Counted from the first letter of the stretch, positions 1 through 9,356 are shown. The stretch: 64,000 bases of DNA from Treponema sp. (GCA_031267685.1 JAIRYV010000064.1:1-64000); one strand, 5' to 3'. The notes: generated by a model from the sequence alone, not told the origin. Numbers and translations: made by a program.

Positions 1-100
1 CGGCTCCCGGCTCCCGGCTCCCGGCTCCCGGCTCCCGGCTCCCGGCTCCCGGCTCCCGGCTCCCGGCTCCCGGCTCCCGGCTCCCGGCTCCCGGCTCCCG
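1..100. repeat. 7-bp tandem microsatellite (CGGCTCC)n
   Basis: The window opens inside a perfect tandem repeat of CGGCTCC, about 14 uninterrupted copies, and the left end is cut by the window edge. The exact repetition suggests recent slippage. No gene spans the visible part. Three units equal 21 bp, the period of other arrays in this window, but the sequences are unrelated. Confidence 0.95.
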
Positions 101-279
101 ATTATAGTCTCTTAAAAAATCCGCGTGTCAAGTACCCAGCACTTAATTCTCCGTTTTCCTATGAAGATAAACCGCAGGTTTGTCTCAATTCTCTCAAAGC
201 ATATCACATTTACTCATTTAGGAACACCGTTGACTCGGATCGTCTACTAGACGAGCTAACCGTTCCCTTAGATAGGTCA

Positions 280-603
280 GGATTTTTAACCTTTTGGTCA
301 AAGGTTTTAACCTTTGGTTCAAGAATTTTAGCCTTTGTCGCAGGATTTTTAACCTTTGGTTCAAGAATTTTAGCCTTTTGGTCAAAGGCTAAAACCTCTG
401 AGGCAAAAGTTAAAACCTTTGAGGCAAAGGCTAAAACCTTTGGGTCAGGAATTTTAACCTTTAAGGCAAAGGCTAAAACCTTTGAAGCAAAGGCTAAACC
501 TTTAGGGTAAAGGCTAAAACCTTTGGGTCAGGAATTTTAACCTTTGGATCAAAGGCTAAACCTTTGAGGCAAAAGTTAAAACCTTTGACGTAAAGGCTAA
601 AAC
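280..603. repeat. Array A: 21-bp-period imperfect palindromic repeats
   Basis: About 15 head-to-tail units, nearly all 21 bp, such as AAGGCTAAAACCTTTGAGGCA and GGAATTTTAACCTTTGGATCA. Many units contain the dyad CAAAGG-N6-CCTTTG, while others keep only the right half (ACCTTT). The array ends about 18 bp before the start codon of the FN3-like gene at 621 and so probably lies in its leader or promoter region. Array B at 49449 has the same period and sits upstream of the paralogue of that gene. Confidence 0.9.
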
Positions 604-620
604 TAATAAGGGAGAAAGAT

Positions 621-1343
621 ATGGTTATAAGTAGTGATTGGATACCTAAGCCGCGGGCTGAGGTACTGGCTATGTGTAGGAAATGGCTCCTCTACATAGT
701 TCAGACATTGCGAACCGCCTGGGGCATACCTGAGGCGGAGTTCACGGAACTGGGAGACCTCTTTACAACCGCAGAAACCTGCCTACAGAAGGCGCAGGAC
801 GAGTCGGAGCGAACCCACGTGATCACGGTGGAGTGTCAGGAAGCTTTCAAAGTCCTGATCGCGAAGATGCGATTCTTCCGAGACCGGTACTTCAAGATTC
901 CGCCCCTCAGCGAGGTAGACTGGGCAGCTCTGGGCTTCAGGCAGAAAGACCCGCATCCTACGCCAGTGCCAGACCCTGACGGTGTGCCTGCGGTATCTCT
1001 CAGCTACCCCGGCGGGCCTCACGCGATAACGGCCCATCTGGGAGCCCTTGTTGGGACACAGGAACTGGACCCCACCAGCGACTATGGCTATGCGATTTAC
1101 GTAGGCATCATGCCACCGGGCGGAGCCACGCTGGAGCAGGCCGCGTCGGACAAGCACTATCTGATGAAGCCTCCGGCTGACGGCAAGGGCCTTATGCACC
1201 TCCGCTTTACGCGACGGCGGAAGGAGAAGCTCCTGTTTGAGGCGGAAGACATGGGCATGACGCTCTACGTCTGCTGCCGGTATGAGAACCAGAAAGGCAA
1301 GACTGGCCAATGGGGACCGGTGGCTTCGGCAATCATTCCGTAG
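621..1343 (+). CDS. Conserved hypothetical protein, FN3-like C-terminal domain
   Basis: A 240-residue protein of unknown function. The start has a GGGAG ribosome site nine bases upstream. The N-terminal ~95 residues look helical, followed by a Pro-rich linker (PHPTPVPDPDG) and a predicted beta-rich C-terminal half that reads like a fibronectin type III or Ig-like domain, ending in GPVASAIIP. There is no signal peptide or membrane segment. It is a clear paralogue of the gene at 49760 (shared W-GI-EA, LFTT-ET, P-P-P linker, G-WGP...IIP/IVIP end). Both genes stand alone and directly follow a 21-bp-period palindromic array, which suggests that array and gene form a unit. I recognise the family pattern from Treponema and Bacteroidetes genomes but know of no assigned function. 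Confidence 0.85.
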   Translation: MVISSDWIPKPRAEVLAMCRKWLLYIVQTLRTAWGIPEAEFTELGDLFTTAETCLQKAQDESERTHVITVECQEAFKVLIAKMRFFRDRYFKIPPLSEVDWAALGFRQKDPHPTPVPDPDGVPAVSLSYPGGPHAITAHLGALVGTQELDPTSDYGYAIYVGIMPPGGATLEQAASDKHYLMKPPADGKGLMHLRFTRRRKEKLLFEAEDMGMTLYVCCRYENQKGKTGQWGPVASAIIP

Positions 1344-1490
1344 CGGAATGGCCGGATGGAGAAGAAAGGAGGGCTGTCTATGGAATAAACAGATGACGGA
1401 TATGCGGTACGCGCATGAGAGGCGTATAAACGCGGAAAGTGTTCTAAAAGCATAACCGTTGGTTATGGGAACCGCCGCGAAAACAAAGAT

Positions 1491-1534
1491 AGTTATGTGC
1501 CATAGATAAAAATTATGAAATTCAACACATAACT
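1491..1534. promoter_or_regulatory. Inverted repeat upstream of lipoprotein gene
   Basis: AGTTATGTG and CACATAACT form a 9-bp perfect inverted repeat with a 26-nt loop, ending about 30 bp before the lipoprotein start. It could be a leader hairpin, an operator pair, or a terminator of the upstream gene; there is only a weak T-run after it. Confidence 0.35.
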
Positions 1535-1566
1535 AAAATTTTGTTGCCAAAGTAAAGGAGAAAACA

Positions 1567-2433
1567 ATGGCAAAAAAAATGTTCTTATTAAAAATGGTGG
1601 TAATGATACTGACATTTGGAATGGTGGTTGTCGGTTGTGACACGGAGAGCAGCTCTTCCGGATCAAGCAACGACCCGATTCAGGTAAACCTAAATTTACC
1701 GGCTATTCAGGAAGTCGCAGCCTTTGAGGGGACATTTGTTTCCAGTGAAACAGAGGCTGGCCCGATGGTGGGGGACGCGATGAATGCGATTTCGGGAGTT
1801 ATGGGCGGCGTAACCAGTAGTTCCTCTTCTGTAATGTACAGTCTTAACGCAACTACTCCCATGAGCATAGGACGGAGTGTTCAGGAACAACCCTTTAGCG
1901 AGGTATACGACCATAACACGAAGTTGTTTCCCGGCGGTGAAGTAACTGGTTTTGTTGAGGGGTATCAAAAGATGTCCGCTGCGAATGATAATAATCCCGG
2001 TGGTTCTGTTGGCGACTATCAGGAAATGTCGATACGGGCTAAATTTCAGGTAGATATTAAAAATGTTATCCAGAGTAATATAACCCTCAAAGGTAAATAC
2101 ATTTTTGATGAAAATGTATATCTAAAAATGCAAATTACTTCAGTTAGCCCCTCAAAGGGGAGCATTGCTGTAAAGATGGATGTTACGGATGGTTATGCGT
2201 TAAGCGTATCAAAGGGTGGAAAGGGGCTGAAATTTGTGATGAATTTATCCAGCAAAGGGGACAAGACATTCTCTGATATTAGCGCTAATAATGTTAATCT
2301 TTCAAGCTACTTGACGCAGGCGCTTGACACGTACAATCTGACCATTGTCATATATGACAATAACAATGATGAGAAATGGCGTAAAACCTTCACCACCTAT
2401 GCAGAAGCGGCAGCGTATTTGGGTATTAAGTGA
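1567..2433 (+). CDS. Putative lipoprotein, unknown function
   Basis: 288 residues, with AAAGGAG seven bases before the ATG. The N-terminus has a basic start, a hydrophobic core and the lipobox VVGC at Cys24, followed by a Ser-rich tether (SSSSGSS), so the protein is predicted to be lipidated and anchored in the envelope facing the periplasm or surface. The mature part is predicted to be largely beta-stranded (alternating patterns such as MQITSVSPSKGSIAVKMDV) with no domain I can name. It stands alone and is followed by a stem-loop at 2479. Confidence 0.8.
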   Translation: MAKKMFLLKMVVMILTFGMVVVGCDTESSSSGSSNDPIQVNLNLPAIQEVAAFEGTFVSSETEAGPMVGDAMNAISGVMGGVTSSSSSVMYSLNATTPMSIGRSVQEQPFSEVYDHNTKLFPGGEVTGFVEGYQKMSAANDNNPGGSVGDYQEMSIRAKFQVDIKNVIQSNITLKGKYIFDENVYLKMQITSVSPSKGSIAVKMDVTDGYALSVSKGGKGLKFVMNLSSKGDKTFSDISANNVNLSSYLTQALDTYNLTIVIYDNNNDEKWRKTFTTYAEAAAYLGIK

Positions 2434-2478
2434 TCCAGTGGCTTGTGGTTCCGCAGGTTTGATAGGTCTGCTGCTAAT

Positions 2479-2521
2479 GGATTAGCGCTCCTAAGGATGG
2501 CGGCGCTAATCCTTGTATTTT
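2479..2521 (+). terminator. Rho-independent-type terminator
   Basis: A 10-bp perfect stem, GGATTAGCGC / GCGCTAATCC, with a 14-nt loop is followed by a T-rich tract (TTGTATTTT). It lies 45 bp after the lipoprotein stop. Confidence 0.65.
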
Positions 2522-2732
2522 GGGTATTTTATAAATCAATTCATTTAATATATTTCCGGGCTTGGCCTACAAAAAACTCCAGGCGGTGTGTTGCGCTTTG
2601 GTGTCAGACATCCCGTGTGCGGCTCTACCGGATAGCGCCGCTCTGTTGACGCGAATAGCTTTGACAGCTATCGTACTTGTGTGGACTCTTCATTTGGCTA
2701 GTCTGCGTAACTTGATTTAAGGAGTTTTAAAC

Positions 2733-3899
2733 ATGCTTTCAGTAGCCATTATTGGTACGGGTAACATCTCCCGTATGCACATTGATGCGTATAAGGCTTT
2801 TCCTGAACGGTGCAGGATCACGCATTTGGTGGATATCTTCCCGGAAAAGGCAGAACAGAAGCGGGTGGAATTCCAGCTTGATGCAAAGGTCTTTAGTAAT
2901 CACAAAGACATCTTAGACGATCCTTCCATCAACCTGGTGAGCGTCTGTACTCCGCCCTATTGCCACGCCGAAATCGCTATCGACTTCCTCAATGCAGGAA
3001 AAAACGTCATCGTGGAAAAGCCTATGGCTGCCTCTCTTGAAGAGTGCGACGCCATAATCGCCGCTGCTCAAAACGCAGCCGCCAAGTATGGCACAGTCTT
3101 CTCCTCTATCGCCCAGAACCGCTTCCGCGACCCTATCTTCAACCTCAAGCGTACTCTGGATTCTGGTAAGATCGGCAAGGTCGTACACGCTCAGTTCGAT
3201 TCGCACTGGTGGCGTGGCCATTCCTACTACGACCTGTGGTGGCGTGGGACTTGGGAGAAAGAGGGCGGCGGCTGTACCCTTAACCATGCGGTTCACCATA
3301 TTGATATGCTCGGCTGGATGCTGGGGCTGCCGCTGAAGGTGAGCGCCATGTTAAGTAACGCTTCCCACGACAACGCTGAGGTTGAGGACATATCGGTGGC
3401 GGTGATGCAATACGGCGGCGGGGCGCTGGCGCAGGTAACGAGCTCGGTTATTCACCATGGCGAGGAGCAGCAGATCATTTTTCAGGGGGAGCATGCGCGC
3501 ATCTCAGCGCCGTGGAGGGTCTATGCCTCAAACTCCCGGCCTAATGGCTTTCCAGAGGAGAACATCGCTCTTGAGCAGGAACTCACGGCCTATTACGAGG
3601 GTCTGTCGAAGCTGACGTATAGCGGTCATACCGGCCAGATCGACAATGTGCTGACAGCCATTGAGACCCACGGCGAGCCACTCATCAAGGGTGAAGACGG
3701 CAGGCGCACGATTGAACTCATCACGGCCATCTATAAGGCTGGTACGGAAGGTCGCGCTATTGAGCTACCCATAGCCCGCGACGACCCATTCTATACAGTT
3801 GCCGGCATTATGGCGCGAGCGCCTCACTTTTTCACAAAGTCAGCATCAGTGGAATCGCTGGATGGTAAGATTACGGTAGGGAGTGACTACAAGAAATAG
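2733..3899 (+). CDS. Gfo/Idh/MocA family oxidoreductase
   Basis: 388 residues with AAGGAG before the ATG. The N-terminal Rossmann fold shows the dinucleotide motif GTGNISRMH near residue 8 and the family motif VEKPMA near residue 97, where the Lys is the usual catalytic or cofactor residue. The C-terminal alpha/beta substrate domain contains the GGG-LNHAVHHIDM stretch with the expected His pair. These enzymes oxidise or reduce sugars, inositols or related polyols with NAD(P). The substrate cannot be told from sequence, and no sugar operon surrounds it. Length and motifs are intact. Confidence 0.9.
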   Translation: MLSVAIIGTGNISRMHIDAYKAFPERCRITHLVDIFPEKAEQKRVEFQLDAKVFSNHKDILDDPSINLVSVCTPPYCHAEIAIDFLNAGKNVIVEKPMAASLEECDAIIAAAQNAAAKYGTVFSSIAQNRFRDPIFNLKRTLDSGKIGKVVHAQFDSHWWRGHSYYDLWWRGTWEKEGGGCTLNHAVHHIDMLGWMLGLPLKVSAMLSNASHDNAEVEDISVAVMQYGGGALAQVTSSVIHHGEEQQIIFQGEHARISAPWRVYASNSRPNGFPEENIALEQELTAYYEGLSKLTYSGHTGQIDNVLTAIETHGEPLIKGEDGRRTIELITAIYKAGTEGRAIELPIARDDPFYTVAGIMARAPHFFTKSASVESLDGKITVGSDYKK

Positions 3900-3978
3900 G
3901 AAGGAACTCACACGGGGGCGTAAGAGCTTGGTACTGCGCTGCTGTGTGAGCATTTTGACATTGATCTGTGTTGTTTGA

Positions 3979-4050
3979 TAGCCCCTAGGGGAGTCGAACC
4001 CCTGTTTTAAGATTGAGAATCTCATGTCCTAACCATTAGACGAAGGGGCC
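3979..4050 (-). tRNA. tRNA-Glu (CTC)
   Basis: 72 nt on the minus strand fold into a full cloverleaf: acceptor GGCCCCU/AGGGGCU, D arm GUCUAAUGGUUAGGAC, anticodon loop UUCUCAA (anticodon CUC), and T arm with GGUUCGACUCC. CCA is not encoded (discriminator A, then CAA). Confidence 0.93.
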
Positions 4051-4085
4051 GGATAGCGATCGCCAAAACAAACGGTCTACGGCTT

Positions 4086-4156
4086 TTCCCCAGGGAGGAT
4101 TTGAACCCCCACAAGCAGATCCAGAGTCTGCGGTGCTACCATTACACAACCGGGGA
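4086..4156 (-). tRNA. tRNA-Gln (CTG)
   Basis: 71 nt on the minus strand: acceptor UCCCCGG pairs with CUGGGGA, anticodon stem GCAGA/UCUGC holds loop CUCUGGA (anticodon CUG), and the T arm loop is UUCAAAU. It is separated by 35 nt from the downstream tRNA-Glu, and both read the same way, so they are probably co-transcribed. Confidence 0.92.
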
Positions 4157-4465
4157 ATGAAAGCGCTGTGATAAGAAGAACTTATCACCTCAAAAATAAA
4201 ATGTCAAGAGGGTTTACCAATTTTTTTTGAGATGATAGAAAAATTGTTCTGTTGTTCTGGTTAAAGTGTATTGACACATTATGTATTTGGTGTTTTACTA
4301 TAATGAAGATATGAAACCCTATGGGCTATTTCATGTCGATAAAATTTATCCATAACAACTTACGGAAATCCACAGTCAGACAAGGAACGATCACGTTTAA
4401 CATTGTTTTAACATTGTTTCTATTCTTCTCACGTAAATAAATATTGATAAGATAGGTGGTTACTA

Positions 4466-6277
4466 ATGGCAGTAGCAAAAAGAATCCGAAAATCCGTGAT
4501 AACGGAACATGAGGAATTACCGGGCTTTGAACAGCCAGAGACTCCGATAGGCGAGAATGCTCTTACAGTAGAGGCTCTCAACACGGCGGGTCAAGGGTCC
4601 ACGTTTCAAAGTGAAACTTGGAATGAAGCGCCGCGGGAAGCGCCGTCTCCGCTGGCAGAATCAGGGCGAGAAAGCGAGCCGGAGGAAGAAAGGCCCAGCG
4701 GGAAAACAATTGTGGTGCGAGCCAAAGGCCGCCGCACCATGCCCTCGCGTGAAAACCGGCGCTGGGAATCATCCGAAAACAACGGCAATGGTCATAATGG
4801 CGACAGTTTCGCTGCTGATACGCCGTATCAAGGGGCTGGAGGACCGCGAGGACGGTCCTATAACCGTGAACGCGCTCAGACTAACTTGGTGTCAGGTTCT
4901 GAGCCGGCTTCGAACCAGCCTCTACCGCCCTTGCCCAAACTCCCGTCTATTCCGGACATCTATGGCAAACCTGAACCAAGAGATCCAGATAACAGCAAAC
5001 CTCGGCTCTGTATCAACGAGCTTATCCGTATCAGCATGATAGACCTTCGGGAGCTGGCCACTTTTTACAATATCTCCCACGAAGACCTTGTTGTCCTCAG
5101 AAAACAGGACATCATCTTCTCGATACTCAAGGCGCATACTGAGCGAGGGGGCATCATCTACGCTTATGGTTCGCTGGAAATCCTGCCTGATGGCTATGGC
5201 TTTTTACGCAGTCCACAGAACTCGTACCTCCCTGGACCAGATGACATCTACATCAGCCCCAGTCAGATTCGCCTGTTTGCGCTCAAGACTGGAGATACGG
5301 TTTATGGCCAGATTCGCAGTCCCAAAGAAGGGGAGCGGTTCTTCGCCATGCTCCGCGTTGAAACCGTCAACTATGACGATCCGTCCATAGCCCAGAACCG
5401 CGTTCCCTTTGATAACCTCACGCCGCTCTACCCGGACGAAAAGCTCGACCTTGAAACTGTAACCGAGGATGTTTCAGCGCGGATCATCAACCTCTTCTGT
5501 CCCATTGGAAAGGGCCAACGTGCAATCATTGTCGCCCCGCCTCGTACTGGCAAGACGATCATGATGCAGAAGATCGCCAACGCTATTACTAAAAATCACC
5601 CGGAGGTCTACCTCATCGTACTTCTCATTGATGAGCGGCCTGAAGAAGTAACCGACATGGAGCGCACAGTACACGCTGAGGTTATCTCCTCAACCTTTGA
5701 CGAGCAGGCATCCCGCCATGTGCAGGTGGCTGAGATGGTTATGGAAAAGGCTAAACGCCTGGTGGAACACAAGAAAGATGTAGTCGTACTCCTGGATTCG
5801 ATCACCCGTTTGGCACGCGCCTATAACCAGACGGTTCCTGCATCTGGCAAGATACTCTCAGGCGGTGTGGATTCCAACGCCCTGCACCGTCCCAAGCGCT
5901 TCTTTGGCGCAGCGAGGAACATTGAGGAAGGCGGCAGTCTCACTATCATCTCTACAGCCCTCGTTGAGACTGGCAGCCGTATGGATGACGTGATCTTTGA
6001 GGAGTTCAAAGGCACAGGCAACATGGAGATCAACCTTGATCGCCGTATCGCAGACCGCCGACTCTTCCCAGCCATTAACATCAAGAAGTCTGGTACGCGG
6101 AAAGAGGAACTCCTGCTCTCCGAGGAGGAACTCCAGAAGATGTGGATTCTGCGTAAGGTCATAAACCCCATGGATGACCTTGAGATCATGGAGCTTCTGA
6201 TTGACAAGATGAAGAAAAGCAAGAATAATGAGGCATTTCTTAAATCAATGAATACTGGTGTCGCCAGTATTGATTGA
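4466..6277 (+). CDS. rho: Transcription termination factor Rho
   Basis: 603 residues, compared with about 420 in E. coli. The first ~175 residues are a hydrophilic low-complexity extension rich in Glu, Arg, Asn and Gly, typical of extended Rho proteins. Then come the Rho N-terminal helical and CSD-like RNA-binding parts ([21 protein letters not shown], about residues 240-260) and the ATPase core. The P-loop is APPRTGKT near residue 357, Walker B-like segments include [16 protein letters not shown], and the Q/R-loop region follows ([20 protein letters not shown]). The hexamer terminates transcription by translocating on RNA. The upstream 300 bp hold no gene; rpmE follows 46 bp later. Confidence 0.97.
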   Translation: MAVAKRIRKSVITEHEELPGFEQPETPIGENALTVEALNTAGQGSTFQSETWNEAPREAPSPLAESGRESEPEEERPSGKTIVVRAKGRRTMPSRENRRWESSENNGNGHNGDSFAADTPYQGAGGPRGRSYNRERAQTNLVSGSEPASNQPLPPLPKLPSIPDIYGKPEPRDPDNSKPRLCINELIRISMIDLRELATFYNISHEDLVVLRKQDIIFSILKAHTERGGIIYAYGSLEILPDGYGFLRSPQNSYLPGPDDIYISPSQIRLFALKTGDTVYGQIRSPKEGERFFAMLRVETVNYDDPSIAQNRVPFDNLTPLYPDEKLDLETVTEDVSARIINLFCPIGKGQRAIIVAPPRTGKTIMMQKIANAITKNHPEVYLIVLLIDERPEEVTDMERTVHAEVISSTFDEQASRHVQVAEMVMEKAKRLVEHKKDVVVLLDSITRLARAYNQTVPASGKILSGGVDSNALHRPKRFFGAARNIEEGGSLTIISTALVETGSRMDDVIFEEFKGTGNMEINLDRRIADRRLFPAINIKKSGTRKEELLLSEEELQKMWILRKVINPMDDLEIMELLIDKMKKSKNNEAFLKSMNTGVASID

Positions 6278-6323
6278 ACTACGCGCAAGGCCAGCGCCAG
6301 TGCGTTAAAACAGGAGGCTATAT

Positions 6324-6527
6324 GTGAAGGATAAAATCCACCCTCGATACGAGGCAACCAAGATTACCTGCGCCTGCGGTAACGTGATCGAAACCCGCTC
6401 GACTGTCAAGGACATCAAGGTTGAAATTTGCTCCGCCTGCCACCCCTTTTTTACGGGCAAGCAGAAGCTCGTGGATACAGCGGGACGTATTGAACGGTTC
6501 CGCAGAAAGTACAATCTCAAGGACTAG
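6324..6527 (+). CDS. rpmE: 50S ribosomal protein L31, zinc-binding type
   Basis: 67 residues, starting at GTG (6324) six bases after a perfect AGGAGG; an overlapping ATG two bases earlier runs straight into a TGA. It carries the zinc ligands of the C+ form of L31 (CAC near residue 16 and CSAC near residue 37), the HPRYE segment near the N-terminus, HPFFTGKQ, and the C-terminal RIERFRRKY. It is part of the central protuberance of the large subunit. Rho followed by rpmE is a common bacterial pairing. A strong stem-loop follows the gene. Confidence 0.96.
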   Translation: MKDKIHPRYEATKITCACGNVIETRSTVKDIKVEICSACHPFFTGKQKLVDTAGRIERFRRKYNLKD

Positions 6528-6541
6528 GAATCACACGGAAA

Positions 6542-6575
6542 TAGCCTGACCAAACAACGGTCAGGCTATTCATTA
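6542..6575 (+). terminator. Intrinsic terminator after rpmE
   Basis: A 10-bp perfect stem, TAGCCTGACC / GGTCAGGCTA, with a 7-nt loop, then TTCATTA. It lies between rpmE and a converging gene and could serve both strands. Confidence 0.75.
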
Positions 6576-6593
6576 TATGTTTGAAGGTGGAGT

Positions 6594-6848
6594 TCAAGCC
6601 TCGCTTTTAGGATTTTCTGGCTCTCTAATCCCAAGCTCACCCAGGGCCTGCGCCAGAATACGAGCGTCATCCCTGTTTACACAGGTCGCTGTAACCGAAA
6701 ACTTTGTTACACCATCTTTCCGCATATACGCTCCCACATAGTCAACTCCAAGCGATACACGCTGATCCCCCAATACCAGTTCCAATGACGCTGGCTGTTG
6801 AAGCACTGGCTTGGGCTTTGGGGTGGCTGGTTTAGCTGATTTACCCAT
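6594..6848 (-). CDS. Hypothetical protein, 84 aa
   Basis: 84 residues with a Lys/Pro/Ala-rich N-terminal tail (about 16 residues) and a compact alpha/beta-looking body ending ILAQALGELGIREPE. No signal peptide or membrane span. It lies 43 bp downstream of the RlmK-like gene on the same strand and is likely co-transcribed with rex and that gene. I do not recognise a family. Confidence 0.65.
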   Translation of the reverse strand: MGKSAKPATPKPKPVLQQPASLELVLGDQRVSLGVDYVGAYMRKDGVTKFSVTATCVNRDDARILAQALGELGIREPENPKSEA

Positions 6849-6891
6849 TTTTTTACTCTAACTCCTCTCTATATATATCTTTACCCGCGTA

Positions 6892-7860
6892 TTATGTTTT
6901 CACAAGGTAGCGGGTGGGTGTTCTTTTACCCTGAAAGTCTTCATCAATAAGAATATCACTTATATCCTGTATGCTCAACCCATAAAAATCGGCGGGCTTG
7001 AGCCTGAAACCACGGGCATTGGCGCTGAAAAAGAGCGATCCACCCGGTACAAGTAACGTGAGGCACTGGTGTATAAGCGCCCTGTGATCGCGGCGTATAT
7101 CAAACGTCCTCAGTACCTTCTTTGAATTAGAAAAACTCGGGGGATCAAGTACAATGAAGTCCCATACAAGCCGCTTCTGCCTGGCCTCCTCCACAAAACT
7201 CCCTACATCCATTGCATGGCACGAGGTGAGCTGAGGCGCTTCAAAGCCGTTTAAGCTAAAGTTGAGCATGGCCCAGTCCAGATAGGTCTTGGACAGGTCA
7301 ACCGAGTCTACTGTAATCGCGCCGCCAGAGGCTGCATACACAGAAAACGCACCGGTATAACAGAACAGGTTGAGTACCCGCTTGCCGGCGGCTTCGGTCT
7401 TCACAAAAGCGCGAGCCTTACGCGCATCAAGAAACAGACCCGTGTCAAGGTAGTTCGAGAGGTTCACGCGGAAGACAAGGCCACCTTCCCGTGTGTCCAG
7501 CGTAACGCGCTGCCCGGGCAGTCTGTCGTACTGAGCCTTGCCCCGCTGCCGTTCCCGTGTCTTGAGAAAAACCCGCTCAAGGGGAATCGTCAGCGCATCC
7601 GCTATGGTCTGGCTCATGGCTGAAAGCCAGACGCGCTCCTCCTCATCATCAACCTCATAGGGACGCTTGTACAAAGAACCAGAGATCGCGCTTCCATAGT
7701 AGTCAAGCACAAGCGGGATTTCAGGAATGTCCCGGTCATAGAGCCGGAAGGCTTCCACACCAACACGGCGCGCCCATTTTTTCAGGTGTTTCAGGCGTTT
7801 CGTCAGACGATTGCCGAGCATCAGTACCTGCGATGCGGTTTTAGCAGACGCCAACATCAT
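6892..7860 (-). CDS. Class I SAM-dependent rRNA methyltransferase (RlmK/RlmI-like)
   Basis: 322 residues. The C-terminal two thirds form a Rossmann methyltransferase: SAM motif VLNLFCYTGAFSVYAA near residue 164, acidic motif II in VDSVDLS, and motif IV LDPPSFSNSK near residue 236 followed by FDIRRDHRALI. The LDPP(S/T)FSNSK plus DxxRDH signature matches the RlmK half of E. coli RlmKL (m7G2069 of 23S rRNA) better than RlmI, which has LDPPKF. The N-terminal region (~residues 60-130) resembles the EEHUD-type domain of these enzymes. The RlmL half is absent. The start codon overlaps the stop of rex by 4 nt, so the two are translationally coupled. Confidence 0.85.
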   Translation of the reverse strand: MMLASAKTASQVLMLGNRLTKRLKHLKKWARRVGVEAFRLYDRDIPEIPLVLDYYGSAISGSLYKRPYEVDDEEERVWLSAMSQTIADALTIPLERVFLKTRERQRGKAQYDRLPGQRVTLDTREGGLVFRVNLSNYLDTGLFLDARKARAFVKTEAAGKRVLNLFCYTGAFSVYAASGGAITVDSVDLSKTYLDWAMLNFSLNGFEAPQLTSCHAMDVGSFVEEARQKRLVWDFIVLDPPSFSNSKKVLRTFDIRRDHRALIHQCLTLLVPGGSLFFSANARGFRLKPADFYGLSIQDISDILIDEDFQGKRTPTRYLVKT

Positions 7861-8489
7861 TCCCGTCCCTGCATCATAACACAGAGCATGGCATAGCCAG
7901 AGGATAGGTCCTCGTTTTGCACAGACACCGTATCAGGAACCTTGAGCTTCACATTGGTAAAATTCCAGATGCCCTCGATACCAGCACTGATCAGCGTGGC
8001 CGCGATTCCCTGCGCCTCAGAAGAGGGAACCGTGAGAATGGCGGTTTTCACTCCAAAACCGCGTATCCGCGACTCCATCATATCTACAGCCAGAACCGCA
8101 ACACCATGAATAGGCTTACCTATCTTGTGTGGGTCAATGTCAAACGCAGCAATAAGGCGCAAACCGTGAAGCTGGAACTCCTGATACCCCATCAGGGCGC
8201 TTCCCATGTTTCCAGCACCCACCACTATTGCGTTCCGTGTCATTGACCAGCCGAGAAAATGCTCAACAGCGCTGACAAGCTCATTCACTGGATAACCTTT
8301 CTTTGGTCTCCCTCTAATACCGGTTATGGAAAGGTCCTTGCGAACCTGAATAGGCTCAAGGTTAAGTTCCTGGGCAATAAGGGTTGCTGAGATGAATTCA
8401 CAACCCTCGCGCTGTATCTGTCTGATGATAGGTAAATACGAAGGCATTCGTCGTACTGAAGGGGCTGATGGTATCTTTTGTTTTGGCAC
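7857..8489 (-). CDS. rex: Redox-sensing transcriptional repressor Rex
   Basis: 210 residues from a GTG at 8489. The frame is open to a GTG at 8540 (227 residues), but Rex proteins normally begin a few residues before the K-IP-A-xxR-P-Y segment, so the shorter form is preferred; neither start has a clear ribosome site. The N-terminal winged helix includes PIQVRKDLSITGIRGRPKKGY, with the usual Ser/Thr-Gly turn. The NADH-binding Rossmann domain shows VVGAGNMGSALMGY and AAFDIDPHKIGK. Rex releases DNA when NADH/NAD+ is high and usually controls fermentation genes; adhE in this window is the obvious candidate target. Confidence 0.93.
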   Translation of the reverse strand: MPKQKIPSAPSVRRMPSYLPIIRQIQREGCEFISATLIAQELNLEPIQVRKDLSITGIRGRPKKGYPVNELVSAVEHFLGWSMTRNAIVVGAGNMGSALMGYQEFQLHGLRLIAAFDIDPHKIGKPIHGVAVLAVDMMESRIRGFGVKTAILTVPSSEAQGIAATLISAGIEGIWNFTNVKLKVPDTVSVQNEDLSSGYAMLCVMMQGRE

Positions 8490-8622
8490 AATGCATTTAT
8501 CATAGAGAAGCTCTCGATAAAAAACAAGCGAAAAGGCCACCCTGAATGGAGCGCTTGATAAAGCGCCTTATACGAGCCTGTCCCAGACAAGCGGATAGCT
8601 TGGCAAGCATGGTTGAAGAGCC

Positions 8623-9276
8623 TTAATATGCCTTCAGCGGCACGTCGAAAGACTCTATCGTGTCGCCATCCTGTTTCAGAACGCCGACTCCGAAGTTCCA
8701 CGCATTTTCCACAACCGTTCTGTCCATCGATAACCCGGCGACCCCTAAGTACAGCGTATGGTTCTCGTATATGGGCAAGTACCTGCGGAACTGCGCCACT
8801 TTCCTTGTTGCCATCTCTTCAGGCAGCGACGGGTGAATACGATGCTTCACCTCAATAATGGCAACCGCGTCGTGGTTCACCATAACAATGTCGAACTCGC
8901 AGAACACCCCCTTGCCTGATATTTTTAAGTTCGGAATAACCTGATCAAAGTGTATATTCCCAAACATCAGGGACTTGTCAAGCGCTGTCTGGAAATACAT
9001 CTCAGCCGCGTAGCCTATGTTCGTATCCACATTACCGACTTGCTTACACAATTTGTCAAGACTCTGTTCAAGCTGCTGATGCCTGAGATCAGCCTCTCTA
9101 AACATACGGTCAGTCTCCTTCTGCATCTCCTGAAACTTACGGTCGGTCTCTTGAAACTTACGGTCAGTCTCTTTCTGCGCCTCAAAAAGCTCCTTAAAAT
9201 TGAGACGAGTCTCCTTCTGCATCTCGGCAACCTCACGCAGTATCTGCTTTATGTCTTCAAACGATGTGGTTTCCAT
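8623..9276 (-). CDS. Coiled-coil PD-(D/E)XK nuclease-like protein (copy 1)
   Basis: 217 residues from the METTSFEDIK start, which has AAGGA six bases upstream (the frame is open for 16 more codons). The N-terminal half is a heptad coiled coil with repeated K-ETDRKFQ units. The C-terminal half has EFDIVMVNH followed by IIEVKHR, an arrangement like the D...ExK core of PD-(D/E)XK nuclease-fold proteins, and ends ESFDVPLKAY. It is about 80 percent identical to the gene just upstream (9357-9956) but has extra coiled-coil repeats. Families with this layout (DUF3782-like) are common in cyanobacteria, archaea and spirochaetes; catalytic activity is unproven. Confidence 0.8.
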   Translation of the reverse strand: METTSFEDIKQILREVAEMQKETRLNFKELFEAQKETDRKFQETDRKFQEMQKETDRMFREADLRHQQLEQSLDKLCKQVGNVDTNIGYAAEMYFQTALDKSLMFGNIHFDQVIPNLKISGKGVFCEFDIVMVNHDAVAIIEVKHRIHPSLPEEMATRKVAQFRRYLPIYENHTLYLGVAGLSMDRTVVENAWNFGVGVLKQDGDTIESFDVPLKAY

Positions 9277-9356
9277 TATTTCCTTACCTAGCATCATGCT
9301 ATTACAAAAAGACACCCCAGACAAGCGGATAGCTTGACAAGCATGGCTGAAGAGCC

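Noticed and set aside
280-603. CRISPR array
   Set aside because: Units are contiguous with no spacers and vary internally, so this and the other 21/23-bp arrays are not CRISPR.
2443-2649. 68-aa ORF after the lipoprotein
   Set aside because: It spans the terminator hairpin at 2479 and has no ribosome site.
4271-4304. TTGACA ... TATAAT promoter upstream of rho
   Set aside because: Both hexamers are perfect but 22 bp apart, too far for a standard sigma70 promoter.
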